From Bradyrhizobium sp. sBnM-33 (GTDB lineage Bacteria > Pseudomonadota > Alphaproteobacteria > Rhizobiales > Xanthobacteraceae): DNA of 64,000 bases. A program made the translations under genes and the position numbers. Positions within the stretch are counted from its first letter, which is position 1. Each line of letters begins with the position of its first letter. The stretch covers positions 496,001 to 560,000 of the forward strand of contig NZ_CP136624.1 in assembly GCF_032917945.1 (NCBI RefSeq). Reading direction: 5' to 3'. This document shows positions 56,001 to 64,000 of this stretch, in pieces. The notes under the pieces are model-generated. The model made no database searches and was not told the DNA's origin. It saw nothing but the letters and a program-made list of their open reading frames with translations.

Positions 56001-56409
56001 GATAGCCGAAATAGGCGAGTATGCCGTCGCCCATATATCTCGCGACGAAACCCCCGGATTTCGCGATGACCTCGGCGCAACGGCGTTGATAGGCGCCGAT
56101 GATCTTCCGCAAGTCTTCAGGATCGAGCCGGGTCGAGAGCGCTGTCGAACCGACAAGATCAGCGAACATCACTGTAAGCTGACGCCTCTCGGCTTCGTCC
56201 CAGCGAGGCGACTCAGGCGCTCTTCCAACCTCATCGAGCACTGCAATCGCGCGCAATATTTTCTTGCGATGCCCGAGCGAGACTCCGATTTTTTCGAGGT
56301 CCTCGTCAGTCAGATCGCGGAGAATGCTCGCATCAATGTCGTTGTCGGCAAAACGCTGAGCGTATTGCCCGAGGCCAAGTGCATTGAGCCAGTGCGCAAT
56401 CGGCTGCAT
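53065..56409 (-). CDS. SAM - class III cyclase - STAND-like ATPase - TPR signalling protein
   Basis: This protein has about 1114 aa. Residues 1-60 form a SAM (sterile alpha motif) domain (HWLNALGLGQYAQRF then ADNDID). About 75-255 is a class III nucleotidyl cyclase with both metal Asp (Asp84 in MFADLVGS, Asp128 in YMGDGILAYFG) and the Asn/Arg of GETPNLAARLQ. About 275-560 is an AAA_16/STAND-like ATPase with Walker A GEAGIGKS (303-310) and Walker B LLMMFDDVHW. From about 620 onward there are TPR-like helical repeats. It is a close architectural twin of the protein at 58422. ATG 56409 is used; GTG 56418 and TTG 56424 are alternatives. No partner on the same strand within 600 bp. Confidence 0.88.
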   Translation of the reverse strand: MQPIAHWLNALGLGQYAQRFADNDIDASILRDLTDEDLEKIGVSLGHRKKILRAIAVLDEVGRAPESPRWDEAERRQLTVMFADLVGSTALSTRLDPEDLRKIIGAYQRRCAEVIAKSGGFVARYMGDGILAYFGYPQAHEEDAERAVRAGLELVEAVAKLDDGAGAALHVRVGVATGLVVVGDLRSEGAAQEHEVVGETPNLAARLQTLAEPDAVVISESTRCLLGELFENRALGTVSVKGFGAPVPVWQVTGASAVESRFEALRRGSGETPLVGREEEIELLLRRWQQAKRGDGCVVLISGEAGIGKSRIAQTVLARLSGKPHIRLRYFCSPHHQDTALYPTISRLERAAGFRREDTTEERLDKLEALLAQATNDVSEAAPLIADLLSIPTGGRYQALDLTPQKRKGKTFEALIAQVEGLAARQPLLMMFDDVHWSDPTTRELLDLLIDRVPTLRVLVIITLRPEFTPPWVGRSHVTLLSLSRLAPRQSAEMMMRVTGGKALPKEITEQIIDRTDGVPLFIEELTKSVVESGLVTKSGDGYTVTGPAVPLAIPTTLHASLLARLDRLAPVREVAQIGAALGRHFSHELISAVAAMPQPQLEDAMAQLVRAELIFRRGTPPDAEYTFKHALVQDAAYSTLLRGRRQALQARIAATLERQFPEIVAVRPALLARHCAEAGLSEKAINYWRTAGEQAVHRASNREAIGHFHQALALNEKQLPGVERSRTELAILSQLGPALMSVHGRAAAEVGAVFERAGEVARQLESSVELAPPLAGLWLFHLTRGQFARAEEIVDELFNVARNLDNRDILLQAHHAAWSTGLFRGMFTDARTHVDAGLALYDEARHAEHRFLYLDHDPAVCALSMGALLRWLLGYPNQGIHEEHDAITLARRLQHAPSLANTLSYVGFAQIARGDTAAATATASELLALSGEYGLPQMRGIALMCLGWNMGQTKDVGEGLRYLEQGLAERIQLGLRTLLPFSIGLLAETHLKAQRYAEGIEQVNLALAASYEIGEQWFLPRIHMLRAQLLQQQACPNVDAAEASLRMAIDVAQAQCAKGWELRATTLLARLWCDQSKRTEARDLLAPIYGWFTEGFDTPDLKEAKALLELLTE

Positions 56410-57027
56410 GGCGGCCACCGACAATTTCGATGTGGCCTAAAGGAACCTGCACTATATCCCGTTCTTTTCTCGATGGCACGTCATGTGCCCGGTCATTGGG
56501 CTGTCCTTCGGGCCCTCGATACCGCCGGGCCAATTCACCCCAACCCGCGGACACCGCGAGGCTAAGGCCGGGGAGTCGATCGCGGCAGCGGGAGCGGCCT
56601 CGCCGAGGTCCACTGATTATCCCATCCTAAGGCCCCAACCCCAACGGTGACTCTGGCAATGTCCGGAGTTGGCAGATAGTGTTGCAGAACTCTTTTTGGA
56701 CCACTGAAGACAAATTTTCCGGACTGTGGGCGCGGTGATCGAATAATCGTGGGGGACCACAGCAACTAGCTATGAATTCGCTGGCAACTTCGGCAGCGCG
56801 TTTGAGGCTACATCAATCGACGGTTGCCATTCGTTTTGTCGTTTAGCGGAAGTTTAGTCGCGCGGCATTTTGGGACTTTTGCAAAACTATCGGCACCTTT
56901 GAGACATGCAGATGCAATCACAAAAGGTCTGCTGACCGGAATTCATCGGTCGATGTTCAAAATAGTGCTAATGACCCCTAAGCTGATATAGGCCGGCCGA
57001 AATACCGAAGTGAGGCAGCCCTGCTGC
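56410..57027. other. Intergenic region with no gene seen
   Basis: This 618-bp stretch between two minus-strand genes is visibly richer in A+T around 56700-56990 than its surroundings. No open frame with a plausible start or known motif, and no clear repeat, was found. Confidence 0.5.
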
Positions 57028-57999
57028 TCATTCCCGTTTCATATTGGCCGCCAAAATCACCCTGCTCCACTTCTTGACCTCGTCGGAGATCAGTTTGGCG
57101 AAGTCGGCGGGCGACCCGCCAAGAGCCGTGCCGCCCAGATTGGCAATCCGCGCTTGGAGTTTCGGATCGGCGATGCTGACGTTGATTTCCTTGTTCAGTA
57201 TTTCGATGACTTCTTCCGGCGTGCGCTTTGGACCGCCAATGCCGTACCATGCACTTGCCTCGTAACCGGGCAAGGTTTCGTCCAGAGCTGGAACGTCCGA
57301 CAACACTGGCGAGCGCGCCACCGTCGTTACCGCCAGGGCGCGGAAACTGCCGGCCCTGACATATTCGATCGATGAGAGGAGCGGGCCAAAATAAACCTGC
57401 GCCTCGCCGGTGAGAAGGGCCGGAAATACCTGCGCGCCGCGATAAGGGACGTGGAAGAGGTCGACGCCGGCCATAATTTTGAACATTTCGCCGGCCACGT
57501 GGGGCAGAGATCCGGTCCCGGCTGACGCCATATTGACCTTGCCGGGATGGGCCTTCGCGTAGGCGATGAACTCCGTGATTGTCTTGGCGGGAACCGATGG
57601 GTGGACCTCCATGACCAAGGGCACACGAACGATACCTGCGATCGGCGCGATATCACGGACGAAGTCGAAGTTGAGCTTGAGCAGGGTCGCATTTATCGCA
57701 TTTGCTGCGGTAACCAACAGCAGCGTGTAGCCGTCCGGGGACGCCCGCACGACCGCCTCAGTGGCGATGTTGCCGGTAGCGCCACTGCGATTCTCGATGA
57801 CAACTGACTGTCCAAGTCGCTCCGACAGCGATTGACCGATCAATCGCGCGACGATGTCAGGTGCACCGCCGGCGCCAAAGCCTTCGAGCAGGTGCACCGG
57901 TCGCGTCGGGTAATTCTGCGCGCTGGCGAACCGGGGTAACGCCGGAAGCGTGGCAGCGGCCGCTGCCAGATGCAGGAATTGACGGCGTGGAAGTTTCAT
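57028..57999 (-). CDS. Tripartite tricarboxylate transporter substrate-binding protein (TctC/Bug family), orphan
   Basis: This is a 323-aa periplasmic binding protein. A Tat-type signal (KLPRRQFLHLAAAAATLPAL, ending ASAQ) is followed by YPTRPVHLLEGFGAGGAPDI and LSERLGQSVVIENRSGATGN. The Bug-family ligand loops follow (RASPDGYTLLL, VNMASAGTGSLPHVAGEMF, VPYRGA). No tctA/tctB membrane genes are adjacent, which is usual for Bug proteins. The ligand is likely a carboxylate. GGGAGG precedes ATG 57999. It lies between two divergent giant cyclase/ATPase genes. Confidence 0.92.
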   Translation of the reverse strand: MKLPRRQFLHLAAAAATLPALPRFASAQNYPTRPVHLLEGFGAGGAPDIVARLIGQSLSERLGQSVVIENRSGATGNIATEAVVRASPDGYTLLLVTAANAINATLLKLNFDFVRDIAPIAGIVRVPLVMEVHPSVPAKTITEFIAYAKAHPGKVNMASAGTGSLPHVAGEMFKIMAGVDLFHVPYRGAQVFPALLTGEAQVYFGPLLSSIEYVRAGSFRALAVTTVARSPVLSDVPALDETLPGYEASAWYGIGGPKRTPEEVIEILNKEINVSIADPKLQARIANLGGTALGGSPADFAKLISDEVKKWSRVILAANMKRE

Positions 58000-58421
58000 T
58001 GCGGCCTCCCCAAATTGCTGGCATGCGGAGACAGTACAGGCAACATAGCACGCCTCGATCAGACGTTCAGTGACCTGCTTCACTTCCAAGGGCACCGATG
58101 ACCGCAATTGGACCCTGAACGGACAATCTCCTCGGGGCGCTAGGCCGAAATTGAGGCTCTGGAGCGGCAGGTTTCTCGGACCGTCAAGATGCCAAGCCCC
58201 CATCGAGGGCGAGCGGCTATCGCGATCAGCATCGACGGCGCTACCTTAGTAAGCACAGCTGACCATAATCAACATCGCGTTGACGTCCAGCACGCATCGG
58301 CCAAATGTGTTTAGGCCATGGAGGTTGAAGAGCTTAACAATTGCTGACTGACGCAGTGCTTACGTGTATGCTGACGCACCCCACAGGGCCATGATGTACG
58401 TCGAACTCTGCGAGGGCCAAT
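58000..58421. other. Divergent intergenic region with no gene seen
   Basis: This 422-bp gap between the TctC-type gene and the SAM-cyclase gene should hold both promoters. I see no repeat or recognisable operator. Confidence 0.5.
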
Positions 58422-61400
58422 ATGGCACAACTTCGCGAGTGGCTTGAGGTGCGAGGACTGGGACGCTACGCGGACGCACTGCTGGCTCAGGACATCGAAC
58501 TCGACATCCTTTCCGAACTGACGGATGCAGACCTGACGGCGGCCGGTCTGCCGGTTGGTGCTCGCAAGCGCCTGCTCCAGGCGATCCAAGGACTGAACAA
58601 CGTCACCGACCTAGCGATGCAGTCAGCGGGGCCGCCGTCGATAGTTCCGACAACCGAGCCGGCAATTGGAGCGGAACGACGGCAACTGACCGTGCTTTTT
58701 TGCGACGTCGTCGGCTCGACCCACCTCGCTGAGACGTTAGATGCGGAAGATCTGCGAAATCTGCTGCTGTCATTTCAGAAGGTATGCGTAGAGGTGGTTC
58801 AGCGCCACGAAGGGCAAATCGGCCTTTTCATCGGCGATGGCGTGACCGCCTATTTCGGCTATCCGAGGGCCCACGAGGATTCCGCTCAGAGTGCGGTCCA
58901 GGCGGGCCTCGACATCATGGCCGGATTAACGGAGCTTAGGACAGATGGTCTCGAAGCCCGCTGCGGTGTCCACACTGGCCCGGTTGTTGTCGGTGAACTG
59001 GGAGTTGGCGAGAAGCGCCTCTTTGACGGCATCGTTGGCGAAGCGCCAAATATTGCCGCACGTCTGCAAGCCTTGGCACCGCCAGGTAGCCTGGTCATGA
59101 GCGAGGCCACGCTGCGCCTCGTGGAAGGCTTCTTCGAAGTTGAGCCGCTTGGCCCGCAAATGCTCAAGGGCGTCAGCGCACCGATTGCGATCTATCGGGT
59201 GCTGCGCCCCAGCGCCGCGCCCAACCGCTTTGAGGCGAGAGGTGGACAATTCTTGACCCCACTCATCGGTCGCGAGAACGAACTCGGCCTTCTCACCAAG
59301 CGGTGGGAGAACGCGATGGAAGGCGAAGGCCAAGCCGTGCTGCTGCAGGGAGAAGCCGGCATCGGCAAATCCCGATTACTGCAGACGCTTCGCATGCAGC
59401 TTCGCGAAACACCCCATTCCGAGATTGTCTTCTATGGTTCTCCACAACATCAGACCAGCGCGTTTTGGCCCGTGATCCAACAATTGAATCGGGCGCTGGA
59501 TTTTGCCAGCGAAGAGGATGACGTCGCACGGCGCGAGCGCCTCCGACACTTTCTCGGCGATCTCGATTTGAACAGTGCCGATGTGGTCGAACCGCTCGCC
59601 ATGCTGCTGGGTCTTTCTGCGGATCCGGGATGGAATGCCGGCCCAGCGGATCCTGAACAGGTTCGCCGAGCCGTCTTCGCTGCGCTGTCGCGGCTTACCT
59701 CTGTGATGCAACGGCAAAGCCCAGTGCTTGTGGTTGTCGAGGACGCCCACTGGATTGATCCCTCGACCACAGAACATGTCGGTCAGATGCTCACTGAAAT
59801 GGTGTCCCAACGGCTCTTCGTTCTGCTGACCGCTCGACCGGAGTTTCGGGCGCCGTGGTCGAACTTGTCGCAGATGGTGACCTTGCAACTCGCCAGGCTC
59901 AGCCGCCGCGAGACCGAAGCGATGATTCGTCGCGTCGCGCCCGATGATCTGCCGGCAGCCATGGTGGCGCAATTGGTCGCCAAGACCGACGGTGTGCCGC
60001 TATTTATCGAAGAGCTAACCAAATCGGTCACCGAAAGTACGAGTAATTTCGGCTTCGGCGCGGCCATCGAGATCCCCGCGACCTTGCAGGCCGCGCTTCA
60101 CACCCGTTTGGATCGTCTGGCGCCGATTCGGCAAATCATTCAGGTGGCAGCACTTTTGGGCCGGGTGTTCGATGCCGATCTTCTGATCGCGGTGACCCAG
60201 CGAGACGCTGTCGCGGTTAAGCAGGCACTGCACGACCTGATCGAGGCCGAGCTTATCTACCCGCGAAGAAATCCCCACTGCGAAAGCTATCAGTTCAAAC
60301 ACGCACTGATTCAGGACGCGGCCATCGACACCCTTCTTCGCAACCAGCGGGCCCAATTGCACCGCCAGATCGCCGTTGCCCTGGTCGAGCTTCGCACTGA
60401 TGCGGTCGAACGTAACCCGGAGTTCCTAGCGCACCATCTTCAGGAAGCCGGCGATTGGGACGGCGCGCTCGAACATTGGCAAAAAGCGGGAGTGGCCGCC
60501 ATGGCCAGGGCGGCCGCCCGGGAAGCTGTATCGCACTTTGCCAATGCGATTGACTGCAGCAAGAGAATGAGCGAGGTGTCCGGCGGCGCCGAGCGGATAA
60601 CACGTCTCCATCTGGCGATGGCCACTGCCTTGATGCACGAAGGATATAGTTCTGAGCGCCTTGGCCAGGCACTTGATGATGCACGTCGTGCCGCCGCGGA
60701 CACTCCACTGGTCGAGTTGCAGTGTGAAGTGACGCTTTCGTTCGCGGCGTTTCTTTATGCCACCGGGCGCAATCGCGATTATCTGATGCTCGCCGATGAG
60801 CAACTGGAAAATCACGCCAATCAGCTACCTCCGGCCTATGTGAGCGGCCTTTTGTCGACCAAGGCCACTGCTCATTTCAACCGGGCAGAATGGCGCTTCG
60901 CGCTCGACGCCTCCCGCAAGGCCCGGGATATGATTGATCGGACTGACGCCAGTTGTCGTATTCTGCTGGGCGGCGCGGATCAACTCTTGCCGACCCAGCT
61001 CTATCTCCTCCGATCACTGGTTGTGATGGGTTTCATTGATGAGGCGGTCGAAACGACAGAGCGCTTTGTTCAAACTATTGACCGAATGGAGAAGCCCTTC
61101 GAAATCGTTTGGGCTCTTGGTGTGAAGTGCAATTTATGCGCGCTGCTCGGCCAAAACGATGTGCTACTGCAGAGCGCTGCGAAGATAATCGAGATCAGCG
61201 AACGGCATGGATACACGGCCCGGCGAGGCGTTGGTCTTTCAATGCGGGGACTTGCACGCTCGCGATTGGGCGAACTGGATGCCGGCATCGCCGACGCAGG
61301 CGAGGGAATGAAGCTTTGGCGTGGTCAGGGCGCCATATTTACTACCCCATGGCTAATATGCTGGTTGTGTGATCTTCTGGTGCAAGCGGGCCGCCTCGAC

Positions 61401-61745
61401 GAGGCATCGCAACTGCTGGATGAAGCCGATGCTCTCGTTATCGATACCGACGAAGCGTGCTCCCTAGCTGAATGCATCCGCATACGTGGCCAAATCGCGG
61501 CTTGCGGAAACGATCTGACCGGCGCCGCGCACCTCTTCGAAAAATCGATTGCTGTTTCCCAGCGGCAGGAAGCACGATTATTCGAGCTCCGCGCTACAAC
61601 ACAACTAGCATCAGTTCTCGCACGTCTAGGGCGTACCCAGGAGGGTGAGGCGCGGCTGCGCACCATCATCGATGCATTCGACACCAAACACGAAATCGTC
61701 GATCTTGCCGCTGCTCGAAAAGTGCTGGACACGTTGCGTCGATAG
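58422..61745 (+). CDS. SAM - class III cyclase - STAND-like ATPase - TPR signalling protein
   Basis: This is a 1107-aa protein with the same domain order as the protein at 53065-56409. It has SAM (residues 1-58: EWLEVRGLGRYADALLAQDI) and a cyclase (about 85-260) with metal Asp95 (VLFCDVVGST) and Asp139 (LFIGDGVTAYFG), and GEAPNIAARLQ. The ATPase (about 278-560) has Walker A GEAGIGKS (310-317) and Walker B VLVVVEDAHW (435-444), then helical TPR-like repeats to the end. The usual substrate Lys ahead of GD is not obvious, so ATP versus GTP use is unclear. Its stop is 14 bp before an alpha/beta hydrolase with a strong binding site, so the two form an operon. Confidence 0.9.
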   Translation: MAQLREWLEVRGLGRYADALLAQDIELDILSELTDADLTAAGLPVGARKRLLQAIQGLNNVTDLAMQSAGPPSIVPTTEPAIGAERRQLTVLFCDVVGSTHLAETLDAEDLRNLLLSFQKVCVEVVQRHEGQIGLFIGDGVTAYFGYPRAHEDSAQSAVQAGLDIMAGLTELRTDGLEARCGVHTGPVVVGELGVGEKRLFDGIVGEAPNIAARLQALAPPGSLVMSEATLRLVEGFFEVEPLGPQMLKGVSAPIAIYRVLRPSAAPNRFEARGGQFLTPLIGRENELGLLTKRWENAMEGEGQAVLLQGEAGIGKSRLLQTLRMQLRETPHSEIVFYGSPQHQTSAFWPVIQQLNRALDFASEEDDVARRERLRHFLGDLDLNSADVVEPLAMLLGLSADPGWNAGPADPEQVRRAVFAALSRLTSVMQRQSPVLVVVEDAHWIDPSTTEHVGQMLTEMVSQRLFVLLTARPEFRAPWSNLSQMVTLQLARLSRRETEAMIRRVAPDDLPAAMVAQLVAKTDGVPLFIEELTKSVTESTSNFGFGAAIEIPATLQAALHTRLDRLAPIRQIIQVAALLGRVFDADLLIAVTQRDAVAVKQALHDLIEAELIYPRRNPHCESYQFKHALIQDAAIDTLLRNQRAQLHRQIAVALVELRTDAVERNPEFLAHHLQEAGDWDGALEHWQKAGVAAMARAAAREAVSHFANAIDCSKRMSEVSGGAERITRLHLAMATALMHEGYSSERLGQALDDARRAAADTPLVELQCEVTLSFAAFLYATGRNRDYLMLADEQLENHANQLPPAYVSGLLSTKATAHFNRAEWRFALDASRKARDMIDRTDASCRILLGGADQLLPTQLYLLRSLVVMGFIDEAVETTERFVQTIDRMEKPFEIVWALGVKCNLCALLGQNDVLLQSAAKIIEISERHGYTARRGVGLSMRGLARSRLGELDAGIADAGEGMKLWRGQGAIFTTPWLICWLCDLLVQAGRLDEASQLLDEADALVIDTDEACSLAECIRIRGQIAACGNDLTGAAHLFEKSIAVSQRQEARLFELRATTQLASVLARLGRTQEGEARLRTIIDAFDTKHEIVDLAAARKVLDTLRR

Positions 61746-61759
61746 AGGAGGTTACGCCA

Positions 61760-62584
61760 ATGAACAGGCGATCGATCGAAATCAACGGCGCCGAGCTAAC
61801 CTATCTCGAGGCGGGCGTAGGCCCTCCCGTAATCCTAATCAACGGGCTGCTAGGGGACTATCGTTCGTGGCGCCGACAAGTCGATGTGCTTCGCCCGAAC
61901 TACCGGGTCCTTGCGCTCAGCCAGCGCTACTACTGGCCGAACAAATGGCCGGATGACGGCGCGGGATTCAGTGTCGCCACCCACGTCGCCGACCTTTCAA
62001 CCCTGCTGCGCCAGCTTGACCTGCCGCCGGTTCATCTCATCGGCCATTCCTATGGCGGCGGGGTCTCCGCGCAATTCGCCAGCGAGCGCCCGGACCTTGT
62101 GCGCTCACTAGTGCTGGCGGAGCCAGCCGTCGCGACGATTGCGCTGGACGATCCTGCAGTGCCGGGATTGCTGGCCGAATTTGGCGAGAACAGGAAGATA
62201 GTTTTCGAGGAATGGCAGAAAGGCAATCGGACTAAAGCTGTCGAGGAGCAACTCCTCTACGTGTTCGGCCACGAAACCCTCGACCGGATTCGGGGCGAGC
62301 ATCTCGCCTTCATCAACGAGAATGCGGACGTAATCGGCGCGGCTTTCCGACCGCGGCCCCCGCCGCCACCGTTCGCGCCTGTGACCGCACGAAGGCTAAC
62401 GATGCCAGTACTACTGATCGAGGGTGCCAGCACCAGACCTATCTTTCGGATCACCTGCGAAAAGCTAGCGAGCTATCTACCGGACGTACAGAGGGTCATC
62501 CTTCCCGACACCTCGCATGCCCTTTGTCTGGAGTCGCCTGGGCCCTTTAGCGAGGCCGCACTCCAATTCCTGAATAGCCATTGA
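61760..62584 (+). CDS. Alpha/beta hydrolase, paired with the cyclase/ATPase gene
   Basis: This is a 274-aa protein with the nucleophile elbow GHSYGGGVS (about residue 95) and oxyanion region ILINGLLGDYRSW. The late His is in DTSHALCLESP, and a possible acid lies after LLIEGAS. It looks like a complete serine hydrolase. GAGGAGG lies nine bases before the ATG, 14 bp after the stop of the SAM-cyclase gene. Co-expression with a signalling ATPase is unusual and may mean it acts as an effector or processes the signal ligand; this is inference. It might equally be an unrelated passenger. Confidence 0.85.
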   Translation: MNRRSIEINGAELTYLEAGVGPPVILINGLLGDYRSWRRQVDVLRPNYRVLALSQRYYWPNKWPDDGAGFSVATHVADLSTLLRQLDLPPVHLIGHSYGGGVSAQFASERPDLVRSLVLAEPAVATIALDDPAVPGLLAEFGENRKIVFEEWQKGNRTKAVEEQLLYVFGHETLDRIRGEHLAFINENADVIGAAFRPRPPPPPFAPVTARRLTMPVLLIEGASTRPIFRITCEKLASYLPDVQRVILPDTSHALCLESPGPFSEAALQFLNSH

Positions 62585-62846
62585 CTCGAACGCCAGGTAC
62601 TCGCCCTCGTCACCCCGCCGTCGACCCTCGTTGATGCCGACAGAATAGCACTGCAATGTCACAGTCTGGCACGAAACAGACTCGCCCGCGCATTTCGCCG
62701 ATGTCCGTAATTGATGGCAGAGGGGACGAAGCGCGTCCGGCGCCGGAGGTCAGTTGATGACCCAACTCGGACATGAGCATAGCCAGACATTGGTCCACAA
62801 TTGTGCTATATGAACATTAAGTTTCCCCGAGCCCCGGGGGTGCATC

Positions 62847-64000
62847 TTGAGCAGAGAGCACGTAGAGCGGCGACTGGCAGCGATTCTGGCGGCGGATGTT
62901 GCGGGCTCTTGCCGCTTGATAGGGATCGACGAAGAAGGCGCGCTGGCGCAACTGAAAGCTCTGAGAAAGACGCTTTTTGATCCCAAAATCAGCGATCATC
63001 GCGGGCGCATCGTCAAGAATACCGGGGACGGCGCTCTCGTTGAGTTCGGGAGCGTCGTAGATGCTCTACGCTGCGCCGTCGAAATTCAGCGCGGCATGGC
63101 CGAACAAAATATCGATGTGCCGCCGGTCAAGCGGATCGAATTTCGCATCGGCATTCATGTCGGTGATATTGTTATCGAAGAGAACGATATCTTTGGCGAA
63201 GGGGTCAATATTGCGGTGCGTCTCGAAGAGATCGCAGAACCGGGCGGCATTAGCATTTCCGACGATGCTCGCCGGCAAATTCGTTGCAAGTTCGATATCG
63301 CCTTTGAGGACACGGGTTCGCAATCTTTGAAGAATATCGCCGAGCCGATACGGGTCTGGCGCGTGCGCATTGCCGCAATCGCTTCTCCGGCAATGGTAAC
63401 AAACCTGTCGAGCGAAACTGCGCAGCCGCTCCCTCTCCCCGACAAACCCTCCATCGCGGTGCTGCCGTTCGAGAACATTAGCGGCGATCCAGAACAAGAA
63501 TATTTCGCCGACGGCATGGTCGAGGACATTATTACCGGACTGTCGCGGTCCAAATCGCTTTTCGTCATCGCGCGACACTCCGCCTTTACTTACAAAGGCA
63601 AGGCCGTCGACATCAAGCAGGTCGGCCGTGAACTTGGCGTTCGCTATGTGCTCGAAGGCAGTGTGCGCAAGGCCGGCAATCGCGTTCGTATCTCGGGGCA
63701 GCTCATCGATGCCGCAACAGGAGCGCATCTCTGGGCCGACCGGTTCGACAGCCAACTCGATGATATTTTCGATCTGCAGGATCGGGTGACGAGCAGCGTG
63801 ATCGGCGCACTCTCTCCTCAGCTTGAACGCGCCGAAATCGAGCGCGCGAAGCGCAAACCGACCGAAAGCCTTCAGGCTTACGACTATTATCTTCGCACTC
63901 GCTTGCTTTCATAAATTCACCAGTGAAGCGAACATTGAAGCGCTCAGGCTCACCAGAATTGCCAGCGGCCTCGATCCTGAATTCGCCGCAGCGTACGCGC
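62847..64000 (+). pseudogene. Class III cyclase - TolB-like - TPR protein, frameshifted, runs off the window
   Basis: The first frame (TTG 62847 to TAA 63912-63914, 355 aa) has a class III cyclase domain (ILAADVAGSCRL with Asp, and KNTGDGALVEFG with Asp) and a TolB N-terminal-like domain (IAVLPFENISGDPEQEYFAD, RYVLEGSVRKAGN). It ends abruptly at YYLRTRLLS. In the next frame from 63898, LACFHKFTSEANIEALRLTR then IASGLDPEFAAAYA continues the expected TPR start, open to the window edge. A shift within 63891-63900 (two bases lost or one gained) explains this. It is probably a broken gene, or a sequencing error. The TolB-like module matches the one at 8933. Confidence 0.78.

Noticed and set aside
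49391..64000. Search for a second copy of the tRNA-Ser 3' end as an attachment site
   Set aside because: No convincing repeat of the T-arm/acceptor sequence was seen by eye in the window, so no att site is claimed.

Overview
The window looks like chromosomal DNA of a Bradyrhizobium-type alphaproteobacterium (Nitrobacteraceae). Supporting signs are high GC, the style of the proteins (DUF1127, DUF1272, DUF3175, DUF2783, form II CoxL, otsBA, HPPD/HmgA/FahA), and many palindromic intergenic repeats of the kinds common in Bradyrhizobium and Rhodopseudomonas. This is inferred from sequence style, not from a database search.

Layout. 1-8655: mixed housekeeping and unknown genes. They are an aminotransferase fragment, an LssY-C protein, a degenerate SNase-like protein, an unknown protein with a DxDTT motif, a pseudo-caspase, an orphan RND adaptor, a hydrolase and a methyltransferase. 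8656-17430: signalling. A winged-helix/TolB/TPR regulator has a dyad-rich promoter, followed by a tautomerase, DUF1127, a membrane class III cyclase, AsmA and a Crp-type regulator. 17469-17977: an antitoxin and a ParE-like toxin broken by one UGA. 18007-24526: an RND pump with its adaptor, OmpA, and a second pseudo-caspase with TPRs. 25084-35845: a MBL/dehydrogenase/RidA group, then homogentisate catabolism (MarR, FAD monooxygenase, DUF2783, MBL-like, hmgA, fahA) and Lrp/hppD. 36106-41099: molybdenum hydroxylase genes (coxS-coxL-coxM order) and a racemase-type CoA-transferase family gene. 41548-48680: a chemoreceptor, DUF3175, and MFS-otsB-otsA. 49391-64000: tRNA-Ser(GGA), then an accessory-looking stretch. 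It holds an ArdC-like protein, an enolase-superfamily enzyme, an IS110 remnant, two very large SAM-cyclase-ATPase-TPR proteins, an orphan TctC-type binding protein, a hydrolase and a frameshifted cyclase/TolB gene.

Themes. (1) Cyclic nucleotides: four class III cyclase genes share the window with a Crp homologue that keeps the phosphate-binding cassette and the R-E-R recognition helix. Three TGTGA-N6-(T/A)CAC(A/T)-like boxes lie in intergenic regions, one of them upstream of crp itself. (2) Two caspase-fold proteins lack both catalytic residues. (3) Tyrosine/homogentisate breakdown is split over two nearby transcription units with MarR and Lrp regulators, and a perfect FNR/FixK-type box lies next to hppD. 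(4) The right third resembles a decaying genomic island beginning at a tRNA gene, although no integrase is visible.
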